Shown piece after piece: positions 14,304-21,845 of a stretch of DNA of 24,980 nucleotides; position 1 is the first letter of the stretch; each line of letters opens with the position of its first letter. This DNA is from CAXRDE01 sp964342365 (GTDB lineage: Bacteria; Cyanobacteriota; Sericytochromatia; UBA7694), in the NCBI GenBank assembly GCA_964342365.1, contig CAYFGW010000033.1, positions 1 through 24,980 on the forward strand. The letters run 5' to 3'. The notes below the pieces were generated by a model. That model saw only the letters and a list, made by a program, of their open reading frames with translations, was not told where the DNA came from and did no database searches. The translations under genes and the position numbers were made by a program.

Positions 14304-15299
14304 ATGAGTAACCCAATGACCAGAAACCGTTTTACCCGTGTCCAGGGCACCACATCTTATCTCGCGCTAGAGCACAGTAATGTAGGGCTGTTTGTGCATA
14401 AAAAACGTGGTGTGCTCATTGACAGTGGCTACACCGAAGAAGATGCCCAGTGGATCGGCGATTTACTCGAAAGTGACGTGATTCGCTTAGAAGCTATTTT
14501 GCAAACCCATGCTCACCCGGATGTCAGCGGTGGAGCCTCTTATTTAAAAAAACGCTTTGATTGCAAAGTACTCATTAGCAGTCCCCAACGTTCGGCCCTC
14601 GAAAACCCTAAACGCTCCAACTATATTTCTATGGTGCAGGCCGCTGTAGAAAAAGAGAACAGTGAAAAAGAAAAGGACACAGAAGAGGAAAATGCTGAGG
14701 TGCAGGAAGCGCCTAAAAAAGCGTCTGTGGTGGTGCCCAAACCCTGTCGTGCAGACGGCGTACTGAATGTGAACCGGCCCTACGTGATGTCCACCGGCAA
14801 AGCATTTACCCTGGTGGATCTTTCGGGTCACGTGGTGGGCCAATACGGTGTAGTTACCCCTGACAAGGTCTTTTTTATTGCCAAAGCCCTGTACACCTTT
14901 GATGAACTCCAGGAAAAACCTATTCCTCACTTAGAAAGCGTGGAGCAGTTTCAAAAATCCCTCAAGGTTTTGCTAGAAACGCCCTATTCTCATTTTGTTC
15001 CCAGCCACGGTAAGCCACTGGAATTTAGCATCAGCAATGAAGTGCTTTTTCACCAGCGTCAGATTGAGATGATCTCAGAAGCGATTACCCTGCATTTGCA
15101 AATGCCCCATACCAAAGAAGAACTTATTGCACTCCTCTTTGCCACCTTCAATATTGAAGAGACCATCCCCAACTTCTATATGATGAGTGCCACTATCATG
15201 TCTTTTCTAAACACTCTCAAAAGAAAAGGCGTGATTACCCTCATTCACGAAGACGGTAAAACACGCTGGTTCACAAAACAAAAATGGTCTAAAAATTAG
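14304..15299 (+). CDS. Degenerate metallo-beta-lactamase-fold protein with C-terminal winged helix
   Basis: A 331-aa protein with the metallo-beta-lactamase fold. Seen: N-terminal LIDSGYTEED, then THAHPDVSGG (His69, His71, Asp73, with Val74 where the second-site His is normal), LSGHVVGQYG (His176), and SHGKPL (His235). The bridging Asp, usually in a GD motif after the sheet, is replaced by FFIAKALY (Lys194). So first-site ligands remain and the second metal site looks lost. A charged Lys/Glu-rich insertion of about 35 residues (near 116-150) interrupts the domain. The C-terminal 85 residues (SEAITLHL onward to the end) look like the winged helix of LACTB2-type proteins, which are nucleases or thioesterases. 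ATG 14304 lies inside a longer frame from TTG 14286; it is favoured because the -10 is at 14292-14297. The gene overlaps the convergent one by 4 nt. Confidence 0.82.
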   Translation: MSNPMTRNRFTRVQGTTSYLALEHSNVGLFVHKKRGVLIDSGYTEEDAQWIGDLLESDVIRLEAILQTHAHPDVSGGASYLKKRFDCKVLISSPQRSALENPKRSNYISMVQAAVEKENSEKEKDTEEENAEVQEAPKKASVVVPKPCRADGVLNVNRPYVMSTGKAFTLVDLSGHVVGQYGVVTPDKVFFIAKALYTFDELQEKPIPHLESVEQFQKSLKVLLETPYSHFVPSHGKPLEFSISNEVLFHQRQIEMISEAITLHLQMPHTKEELIALLFATFNIEETIPNFYMMSATIMSFLNTLKRKGVITLIHEDGKTRWFTKQKWSKN

Positions 15300-15856
15300 G
15301 CGTAATTTTGCTCCTGTTGTGACACAATTTCATCCAGTAACGGACTGTAGTGAGAATCATCTTTTTGAATCATTTTACTCATCACCAGATGGGCAAAACG
15401 AGGAATGTCCGTGCGGTGTAAACCCACCGGAGAAACAATGTGATACAGAATAGAATCCGGAAAAATAAAGAGCGAATCCTCTTCAATAGTGGATAATTGT
15501 TCTGCTTCATCAATTTCAAGACTGCGATAATCTCCCTGAAAAACTACCACACGACCACAGAGGCCGGATTGGCCCTGTACATCTACAGAACAGAGTTTGA
15601 TTTCAGGCATGGCGTAAATGGTAGTCAGAGAGTCCCCCATTTTAATCACCACGTAGTCACCGGAGGGGGCTTTGTACATTTTTACCTGATTGGGGTCACC
15701 CCCGTAGCCCTGTAAATCGGCTTTGAGTTCGTTGACCATTTCTTCAAACACCTTGAACAAATAAGAAACGGCGTGGCGATGGTATTCAAATAACTTTTGT
15801 TTTTCTCGCAGACGGTCGCGGAGAATCAACGCTAATTCTTTAGTTTCCTGACTCAT
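15296..15856 (-). CDS. Unknown 186-aa cytoplasmic protein
   Basis: Not recognised. Seen: a charged helical N-terminus (residues 1-45, a likely coiled coil), a central beta-rich region with KMYKAPSGDYVVIKMGDS and CGRVVVFQGDY, and a helical end. No signal peptide. AAGGAT 9 nt before the ATG gives a good ribosome site. It lies 12 nt downstream of the 146-aa gene, so the two are probably co-transcribed. Its stop overlaps the convergent MBL-fold gene by 4 nt. Some resemblance in style to type III secretion chaperones or CesT-like folds could be imagined but I cannot support it. Confidence 0.72.
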   Translation of the reverse strand: MSQETKELALILRDRLREKQKLFEYHRHAVSYLFKVFEEMVNELKADLQGYGGDPNQVKMYKAPSGDYVVIKMGDSLTTIYAMPEIKLCSVDVQGQSGLCGRVVVFQGDYRSLEIDEAEQLSTIEEDSLFIFPDSILYHIVSPVGLHRTDIPRFAHLVMSKMIQKDDSHYSPLLDEIVSQQEQNYA

Positions 15857-15868
15857 AATGAATGATCC

Positions 15869-16309
15869 TTAGTTATCTTGTATTGAAATGGGAATAATGG
15901 TGGAGGGCTTGGCGGCCGTTTTTTGACGAAAAGGGTTATTAAGGTTTAACTCAGGGCGAATGTCTTGCCAGAGCTGGTCTCCGTTTTTTTGCAGTTCCTG
16001 AGATTCTGAAATGACCTGTTGCAAAATTTTGAAGGCACCTTGCACGGCTTCATTACCCACGTCTACCGCATCATGACACAGTGTTAAAAGTTGTTTTTTT
16101 AAGACCACCTGCTGCTCTTCAGAAACCTTGTCGAGTCGGTTTTTCATTTTTAACAGACGGCTTGCCATCTTTTCGGCATGATCCAATACTTCATGAGACT
16201 GATCCAGTGCAGATATGGCCACATTAGAGAGAGAGTCTATCCCCTGTACACACACTTTTTCGATGCCTGAGAAGACAGAAAAAGAAGTTGAACGTGCATT
16301 ATTTTCCAC
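15869..16309 (-). CDS. All-helical 146-aa protein, phasin-like in character
   Basis: Unknown protein. Nearly all of it is predicted alpha-helical: a long heptad-rich stretch from about residue 15 to 120 (SHEVLDHAEKMASRLLKMKN, KILQQVISESQELQKNG), then a short disordered Pro/Ser tail. The general build is that of phasins or other amphipathic bundle proteins, but there is no diagnostic motif. The start is a GTG with AGAAGG 9 nt upstream. It leads a two-gene unit and reads away from the lipoprotein operon across a 218-nt gap. Phasin function (polyhydroxyalkanoate granule coating) is only a possibility; no pha genes are nearby. Confidence 0.68.
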   Translation of the reverse strand: MENNARSTSFSVFSGIEKVCVQGIDSLSNVAISALDQSHEVLDHAEKMASRLLKMKNRLDKVSEEQQVVLKKQLLTLCHDAVDVGNEAVQGAFKILQQVISESQELQKNGDQLWQDIRPELNLNNPFRQKTAAKPSTIIPISIQDN

Positions 16310-16375
16310 AAATAATAACCTTCTTTATTTAAACTTTTTCTAGTTTAACACAGATTTTTTCATGCCTTATCCGCG

Positions 16376-16394
16376 CGTGAAGCAGGCTTTCACG
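16376..16394. other. Short inverted repeat in the 16310-16527 gap
   Basis: CGTGAA and TTCACG form a 6-bp palindrome around a 7-nt spacer in the 218-nt divergent gap. No T run follows on either strand, so it is not a terminator. It lies 27 nt upstream of the -35 of the lipoprotein operon and could be an operator, or chance. Confidence 0.25.
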
Positions 16395-16421
16395 GTACAC
16401 TAGGGAGTGTGATCAAAAAGC

Positions 16422-16450
16422 TTGACGTACACAAACGAAGTTGGAATAAT
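16422..16450 (+). promoter_or_regulatory. Strong sigma-70-type promoter of the lipoprotein operon
   Basis: TTGACG (16422-16427) and AATAAT (16445-16450) are separated by the optimal 17 nt, each matching five of six consensus bases. Transcription would begin about 16457, leaving a leader of about 70 nt. This is the best-formed promoter in the window. Confidence 0.72.
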
Positions 16451-16527
16451 TAAAGCAAAAGAATTGCATGTCTCCTCATGATCCGTTAATGTAAAGATAT
16501 GTAAACACCCGAAAAGGAATTTAGCCC

Positions 16528-17157
16528 ATGATTCGAGCTGTAAGGCATTCTCTGGCTCTTGCCATCCTGACCACCAGTTTACTCCCTCTATCAGGGTGTG
16601 ACACCGATACACTGACAAACCTGAACAACCCCTTTAATCCCCGTGCAGAATTGCGCATTTTAGATATTAAAGGCAGCGGTGAAGAAGGTGAATTTATTGG
16701 GATAAGACAGTCGGCAGAAACTGAAGGCGAAAATACGTTTACGCTTTATACCTATACAAACCCGGTCACCACCATCGAACTTTTACCGGGCTATCCTACC
16801 GTTAACTTTACCGGTTTTCGTTCGCGCGTCACCCTTGCAGACGGCACTGTATTACCTGTAAAGGATTACACCCTTACCAAGGGAATGCCAGAAGATGCAA
16901 ATCAGATTGATATTCAGTTCCCTATCCTGACCCAGGATGACAATATTCGCGATACGGTTTATGTAGCGAATAACGCGCCTCGCGTCTCTTCAGGCAGTGC
17001 GGAAGTAGAACTCTTTGCAAAAGACATCAATGGCCATAGTATTGTTATTCCCTTCACGGTTCCTCTGAGTTTTTCAAGCGTGATTTACTCCAGTGGAAAT
17101 GATATTCCGGAACTGGCGCCTTCCGCAAGCCCGAACCCAAATACGAATCAAGGATAG
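16528..17157 (+). CDS. Predicted lipoprotein, first gene of pair
   Basis: A 209-aa predicted lipoprotein of unknown function. Seen: basic start (MIRAVRH), hydrophobic core, and lipobox LSGC with Cys24 as the lipidated residue. The mature part is rich in Thr, Asn and alternating hydrophobics (FTLYTYTNPVTTIEL, VELFAKDINGHSIVIPF), suggesting one or two beta-sandwich domains, and ends in a low-complexity Pro/Ser/Asn tail. The AAGGAA ribosome site is well placed. The next gene starts 8 nt after its stop, so both are very likely one operon from the promoter at 16422-16450. An envelope or surface structural role is inferred. Confidence 0.8.
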   Translation: MIRAVRHSLALAILTTSLLPLSGCDTDTLTNLNNPFNPRAELRILDIKGSGEEGEFIGIRQSAETEGENTFTLYTYTNPVTTIELLPGYPTVNFTGFRSRVTLADGTVLPVKDYTLTKGMPEDANQIDIQFPILTQDDNIRDTVYVANNAPRVSSGSAEVELFAKDINGHSIVIPFTVPLSFSSVIYSSGNDIPELAPSASPNPNTNQG

Positions 17158-17165
17158 AACTCATT

Positions 17166-18989
17166 ATGTCAATTTTCAAAAAGGCTTCAGCCCCACTGCT
17201 TACGGTTTTCCTCCTGGCCACAACGCTACCTATTTCCTGTACACCCACATCTACAGGAAATCTGCCCGCTCCGGGTACGCCTGAAGCCTCAGGCACAAGA
17301 AATGCGGTAAATGCTCCCCCCACAGATGGCACCGGCGCCATTAGCGGTATTGTATCGCGCGGTCGGAGTGTAGATGGGCGATTGGTCCCCCCCGAAACCG
17401 TGGCAAACGTTATTGTTTCTCAAAATGGTACCGAAGTGGCCCGTACAAAAACTGACAATCGCGGTCGTTTCTATGTGGCCAATATTCCTTCTTCTAACGA
17501 GGGAGTGCGCTACTTAATTGAAGTACCGGAAGTAGGTTACGCGCAGGAAGAGCTCGTTTTCACAGGTCAGGTCAAAGATTTGTCCAATATTCAGGTCAAA
17601 GCTGCTGTAGGAGACACACAAACCATTACCACCATTAACGCAACACTTTTAGACCCCGATGGTCAGGCGCTCGCGAACGTAACGGTCAGAGACAAAGAAT
17701 TTTCTTTTAGAGAGACCACCACAGACGATAATGGGGCCTTTGTTCTGGAAACTGTAAGCGATCAAATCGAAGTCGTATTGGGAGGTGCCACGCCGCCTAT
17801 TACAGTAGCTGTAGAAGAGGTAGAACGTAATCCTCTGGTTACCGTTGACATTAACAATATCCGTTCCATTCGTGGTGTTATCAAAGATTCCACAAATTCT
17901 AATGTTGCTCTGGAAAATGTTACCGTAAAAATTGCGGGGCGCTCCACTTCGGCTGTCAGTGACGAAAACGGAAACTATGAACTGAACGGCGTGCCTCTGG
18001 GCCCGCTGTCTCTCGAAATTATTCCTCCCGCTGGCTACGCAAAAACAATTGTACAGATTCCCCCTGCTACCTTTACTGACGCAGATGGCCAGAGAAGACC
18101 GGAAGATTTTGTGCAACTCATCAACCTGCAACCCATTGGCAACATTCAGGTGAGTTTCACCTCCGAAAGCGCTCTTCCGCTGGGAGAATATCCTTGTGAT
18201 GTGAACTATAACTGTGTCTTTTATGAACTCGACGGTGTAGCACCGCCCTCTGAGCCTTATTACAATAATCGTCTTGCGGTACTAAATGAGTTGACCGCAA
18301 CCATTAGCGTAGAAGGAACAGACATTTCGCAAACGGTGACCTATCCCGCCACGCCTTTACTGGATCTAAAAGGAACCGATCGCTTTGGTGAGGCCGTCAC
18401 GCTGACAGAGGCCTATTTCCCCGAAAACGCTGTCATAAGCGTCCTTCTGGAAGACGTTCCTGGCGGCAAACAAAATATCACTATTTCTATGACCGGTCAC
18501 CAGACCCAGAAAAGCATTAGCGTTTTTGTGCCTCCTAAAGATACGATTTCTACCGAAGAAATTAACTTACACCGCGTTAAACCCATTACGTCTATTGGTG
18601 ATGTTCAGGGCATTATTAAGGGTATTGATCCGGACGTTCCAGGCACTGTACGCATTGCATACATCGACGTGGGAGAGAGTGTTCGCATTGCCCCCAATAC
18701 GCCAGCACCTTCTGAGACGATTGGCAATGACCTCTTCCCCAAAATTCGCACCAGCTTGTTAGACGCTTCATCTAATACGGTTGTAGATAAAAACACCGGT
18801 GAATACTATTTGAAAAATGTCCCCACCGGCTCGCGAATTATGTTAGCTGCAGCGGCAGTCACCGACGATGGTGAAGTTTCTGACTGCTATATCCCCAGCA
18901 CCTCGGTCTTACTAAACGTCAGATCAGGAGAAATTAACCTGGCCCCTGATTTAACGCTTACCAAGCGTCCGATTGCAGGCTGCCCCTAA
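17166..18989 (+). CDS. Lipoprotein with repeated carboxypeptidase-regulatory-like domains
   Basis: A 607-aa predicted lipoprotein. Seen: signal sequence ending at Cys25 in LPISC; the Pro at -3 is not ideal for a lipobox. The mature part carries at least four repeats of the carboxypeptidase-regulatory/transthyretin-like beta-sandwich type: about 56-112 (SGIVSRGR ... DNRGRFYVANIP), 155-210 (NATLLDPDG ... DNGAFVLETV), 232-290 (RGVIKDST ... DENGNYELNGVP) and 475-565 (QGIIKGID ... NTGEYYLKNVP). Each ends with the D(E/N)xGxYxLxxVP turn typical of these domains. A stretch around 320-360 contains two cysteines (CDVNYNC). Such modules usually serve in adhesion or as spacers at the cell surface. AAGGAT precedes the ATG. 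A strong terminator follows 33 nt after the stop. Confidence 0.85.
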   Translation: MSIFKKASAPLLTVFLLATTLPISCTPTSTGNLPAPGTPEASGTRNAVNAPPTDGTGAISGIVSRGRSVDGRLVPPETVANVIVSQNGTEVARTKTDNRGRFYVANIPSSNEGVRYLIEVPEVGYAQEELVFTGQVKDLSNIQVKAAVGDTQTITTINATLLDPDGQALANVTVRDKEFSFRETTTDDNGAFVLETVSDQIEVVLGGATPPITVAVEEVERNPLVTVDINNIRSIRGVIKDSTNSNVALENVTVKIAGRSTSAVSDENGNYELNGVPLGPLSLEIIPPAGYAKTIVQIPPATFTDADGQRRPEDFVQLINLQPIGNIQVSFTSESALPLGEYPCDVNYNCVFYELDGVAPPSEPYYNNRLAVLNELTATISVEGTDISQTVTYPATPLLDLKGTDRFGEAVTLTEAYFPENAVISVLLEDVPGGKQNITISMTGHQTQKSISVFVPPKDTISTEEINLHRVKPITSIGDVQGIIKGIDPDVPGTVRIAYIDVGESVRIAPNTPAPSETIGNDLFPKIRTSLLDASSNTVVDKNTGEYYLKNVPTGSRIMLAAAAVTDDGEVSDCYIPSTSVLLNVRSGEINLAPDLTLTKRPIAGCP

Positions 18990-19021
18990 TTGTAACCAGT
19001 TATAACTAGCGATAAAGCCTA

Positions 19022-19057
19022 AAAAAAGCAGCGCCTCTGAAGAAGCGCTGCTTTTTT
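19022..19057. terminator. Bidirectional Rho-independent terminator
   Basis: A perfect 13-bp inverted repeat, AAAAAAGCAGCGC / GCGCTGCTTTTTT, with a 10-nt loop. GC-rich at the core and with A/T runs on both outer sides, it should end both the + strand lipoprotein operon and the - strand operon that stops at 19083. Confidence 0.92.
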
Positions 19058-19082
19058 ATTATGTAAGTTCACAAGTGTAAAT

Positions 19083-19613
19083 CTAAAAGTTTTCGGGGAT
19101 TTCCTGAAAATCCACGCCTTCAATATCCACCACCAGAGAATCATCCTGTTCAAAGAGGGGTTTAAAGTTATAAAGCTCCCGTGCTTCCCGACGCTTCTCA
19201 ATTTCTTCGTCCAGGGTTCCTGTTTGAATGGCGTGTAATACATTGGGGTCTTCCACTGACTTTTCTGTAAGCTTATCGATCAGCAGATTTTGCAATTCAA
19301 TGGACTCAGTGAGTACCTCTGCCTGCTTTAAGCTGGCAGACATCAGTGGCAAGTTATTAAGCACCACAAGACATTGCAGCACCAATTCCTGATGGGCCCA
19401 GAGTGACATGACGTCATCTTCTTCGGTAGCGCTTTTGAATAGCTGTACCAGTCGGCGATACACCTCACGGGTACGCTCATACACCTCAAGGGGCGTGAGC
19501 ACAAACTCATATTTCAAATCGGGAATATCTGCCGGATCCAGTTTTTCAAAATACTTGTACACAAAGGCGTACAGCGGTTTTGCGTATTTTTTCAGTTCAG
19601 CAATCTCACTCAT
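19083..19613 (-). CDS. Unknown helical 176-aa protein, last gene of the ABC operon
   Basis: Not recognised. Seen: a helix-rich protein (residues 1-130, with MSEIAELKKYAKPLYAFV, then LTPLEVYERTREVYRRLVQLF), and an acidic C-terminus (DDSLVVDIEGVDFQEIPENF). No signal or membrane segment. The start is taken as ATG 19611-19613, which overlaps the preceding stop as ATGA; an in-frame ATG 12 nt upstream (19623-19625) is less likely. It ends 25 nt before the bidirectional terminator. Role unknown; the shared operon suggests a link with the ABC transporter and TPR protein. Confidence 0.75.
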   Translation of the reverse strand: MSEIAELKKYAKPLYAFVYKYFEKLDPADIPDLKYEFVLTPLEVYERTREVYRRLVQLFKSATEEDDVMSLWAHQELVLQCLVVLNNLPLMSASLKQAEVLTESIELQNLLIDKLTEKSVEDPNVLHAIQTGTLDEEIEKRREARELYNFKPLFEQDDSLVVDIEGVDFQEIPENF

Positions 19614-20092
19614 AATGACTCCCATTGCGCTAGCAAACGCAAGCGTTTTTTTCGTATCTCTTGAAATTTTTTCCTGCGCCCCTGCACTTCCGACTCCGCT
19701 TCTGGCTCCGATTTTGGCTCCACTTCTGGTTCAGTGCTCTCCAACCTGCGCAGGGGCTGTTGTTTATAATACAAGAAGCCTTCGGGTGTTAGTAGCACAT
19801 GGGGGGGCAGCTGTTCAGAAAAAGACGTCACAAACTTATGGTCCGGCAACGCAGCGCGAACCACCTGAACCCAGGCTTCAAGAATTTCCGAAAGCAATAA
19901 AAGGCGCTGTTGACGTAAGGCGAACTCCACCAGCGCAATCCAGGCACCAGATTCTTTTTGATCGGAAACCTGAGCAATATCCAAAAGTTCGGGATAGCGC
20001 TCCAAAAAAGCTTCTTTGAGGGCCCTTAAAGTCTCAACACTCACCTGTTTTAGGGCCTGCTCCCACCAGAGCTTAAATCCCGGGTGAAACAT
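19610..20092 (-). CDS. Unknown 160-aa protein with charged linker
   Basis: Not recognised. Seen: a helical N-terminal domain (WWEQALKQVSVETLRALKEA, then IALVEFALRQQRLLLLSEIL) to about residue 100, an acidic Glu/Pro-rich linker (about 118-136) and a basic helix at the end (RRKKFQEIRKKRLRLLAQW). Cytoplasmic by appearance. The start is unclear: ATG 20092 has no ribosome site, and the frame is open upstream to a stop at 20192-20194, reading a plausible RPDVDTTASDIINAFRH, but without ATG, GTG or TTG. Rare ATT or CTG initiation is possible, which would overlap the TPR gene. The stop overlaps the next gene by ATGA. Confidence 0.72.
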   Translation of the reverse strand: MFHPGFKLWWEQALKQVSVETLRALKEAFLERYPELLDIAQVSDQKESGAWIALVEFALRQQRLLLLSEILEAWVQVVRAALPDHKFVTSFSEQLPPHVLLTPEGFLYYKQQPLRRLESTEPEVEPKSEPEAESEVQGRRKKFQEIRKKRLRLLAQWESL

Positions 20093-20135
20093 GTGTCGGA
20101 ACGCATTGATAATATCAGAAGCTGTCGTATCAACA

Positions 20136-21062
20136 TCAGGGCGTAAAATAACGGGTAAGTTCCTTATTGAGCGGGGTCCAGGGCACAGGCTTCACCTGAA
20201 CGCTCCCCTTATCAGAGGTATATACATAAAAGCGCCCCAGGGGATCTTTAGGCCCTTCTTCTCGCTGCAATAGAGCAGCCAGACTGGGGGGAAAAAACGA
20301 AGCCGGCGGTGTCAGGGGATTTTCTTCATCTTGCTCGGCCTGAGCCTGTTTGAATTTTTGCCTCGCACTCTGAGCGTAGGCGTCCACCTGCTCTTTTAGC
20401 ACCTTCACTTCACAGAGCATACGGCGCTCAATAAACTGTCTTTCGGCGCGCTCACGAGTACTCTTATTTGGGGCCTGTGTAATTGCCCTTTGCCAGAGAG
20501 AGAGGGCCACTTCACATTCACCCCTGCCGGTTTTTTCATATAACTTGGCCGCAAAACGAGCGGCGTTAGGACCAATCCCGTCAGGGTCAAGTTCACTGGC
20601 TCGCTCAAAGTATTCCGAAGCTTCTTCATTTTGTTGCAAATGCAAATAACTCACAAAGCCTGCCTGAAAGTGAATCTGCGCGCTCTGAGGATTGTTTTTT
20701 ATACCCTTTTTAAGTATTTTCATGGTTTCTTCCGGACGTTCAGCCATTAAATATGCCGATAAAATATAGGCCTGTTCAAACTGTGGCTGAAGCGTAGTCA
20801 GGGTATCAAAGTAGTCGTATAAATAGGTAAAGGGCTGCTCTTCCTGGGAGGCAGCACCATAATATTGAATGAGTTCTAACCACAGCATATCTGCCGCCAG
20901 AGCATCGTGCCCGAAGCTGGTAAGTTGTAAAAATTCTGCCGGAAACAGAGAAACGGAACCGTTAACATCTTCTTTCAGCGGCAATTGCTCAAGCAGTTGC
21001 TTATGGGTCATGTTAGCCCCCCAGAAAACGAGCATAGATAATCCCAGCATCAGCCAACGCAT
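20136..21062 (-). CDS. Membrane-anchored TPR protein
   Basis: A 308-aa tetratricopeptide-repeat protein. Seen: an N-terminal hydrophobic anchor or uncleaved signal (residues 1-18), a conserved-looking FGHDALAADMLWLELIQYYG (about 51-70), then several helical TPR-like pairs between 85 and 210, the clearest being AQIHFQAGFVSYLHLQQNEE followed by YFERASELDPDG. A Gln/Glu-rich helix and a proline-rich tail follow. The repeat region probably lies outside the cytoplasm and acts as a binding scaffold. The ATG directly follows the permease TAA with no spacing, which argues for co-translation and a shared job with the ABC transporter. A function beyond scaffolding is not readable. Confidence 0.87.
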   Translation of the reverse strand: MRWLMLGLSMLVFWGANMTHKQLLEQLPLKEDVNGSVSLFPAEFLQLTSFGHDALAADMLWLELIQYYGAASQEEQPFTYLYDYFDTLTTLQPQFEQAYILSAYLMAERPEETMKILKKGIKNNPQSAQIHFQAGFVSYLHLQQNEEASEYFERASELDPDGIGPNAARFAAKLYEKTGRGECEVALSLWQRAITQAPNKSTRERAERQFIERRMLCEVKVLKEQVDAYAQSARQKFKQAQAEQDEENPLTPPASFFPPSLAALLQREEGPKDPLGRFYVYTSDKGSVQVKPVPWTPLNKELTRYFTP

Positions 21063-21845
21063 TTAAAACTCTTTACCTTCAAATACAAAAATCCCCAATA
21101 AGAGCAATCCCAGGGTGTAGAGCAAACCATAGGTCAGGCTTCCTGAAACTACTTCAGGTTGCAATGCGTTTTCCAACAGAAAGGTGTTTTTCAGGTTCAG
21201 GCGCTCGAGATCGGGCAACACCAAAAACACAGCTTCCATCAGACGTAATAAAATACCGTTACCACTGACCTTTGAAAAAGCGAGAATGTCGTTACTGGCA
21301 TGGCCAATCAGGTAAAGTGACAACGTAAATAAGGCACTCATTACAGGCGTTGCAAAGGTAGAAAAGAAAATTGCAGCGGCCACCAGCAGCAAAATTTCCA
21401 CATAAATCAGCATCAACGCGGTGGCAGTCCCCGGAATCAGGGTCTGTAAAGCGCTCATATCAAAGCCCTGATGGTAGGCCAATACGCCATAAAAACACAA
21501 AGACATGGCCAGGAAAATAATGAGCAGGGTCAAACTCAACCCTAGAAACTTACCCAGAATAAAATCTCTGCGCCGCAGCGGTTTAGAAATAAGCAGATAG
21601 ATGGTTTTTTTATCAATTTCTTTGCTAACCATACTTGTGCCCACAAAGATAGTAATAATCAAACCAAAAATAGAAATAGAGGACAGCCCCAGATCCAGAA
21701 TCAATTTATTCTGTTGATTCAAACTCAGCGGGGCCAAAATAACGCCGGAGCCAATCATGAGTAAGGCAAAAAAGAGAATCACGTAGAGCAATTTATCCCG
21801 CACGCTCTCTCGGAAGGTATTCATGGCAAGGGGAAAGAGTTTCAT
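21063..21845 (-). CDS. ABC-2-type transporter permease
   Basis: A 260-aa integral membrane protein, permease partner of the ABC ATPase encoded just before it. Seen: about six hydrophobic segments (near 20-40, 52-72, 101-123, 140-165, 170-190 and 238-255) and the cytoplasmic motif MVSKEIDKKTIYLLISKP followed by RRDFILGKFLG, which is the usual ABC-2 permease coupling region. Such permeases work as dimers exporting drugs, polysaccharides or peptides, or affect gliding and cell-surface processes; substrate unknown. The start overlaps the ATPase stop as ATGA, and the TPR gene follows immediately. Confidence 0.93.
   Translation of the reverse strand: MKLFPLAMNTFRESVRDKLLYVILFFALLMIGSGVILAPLSLNQQNKLILDLGLSSISIFGLIITIFVGTSMVSKEIDKKTIYLLISKPLRRRDFILGKFLGLSLTLLIIFLAMSLCFYGVLAYHQGFDMSALQTLIPGTATALMLIYVEILLLVAAAIFFSTFATPVMSALFTLSLYLIGHASNDILAFSKVSGNGILLRLMEAVFLVLPDLERLNLKNTFLLENALQPEVVSGSLTYGLLYTLGLLLLGIFVFEGKEF

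Noticed and set aside
20070..20137. 23-codon open frame starting at a TGATG overlap with the TPR stop
   Set aside because: Too short, no conserved character, and it runs out of frame through the well-supported 160-aa gene.
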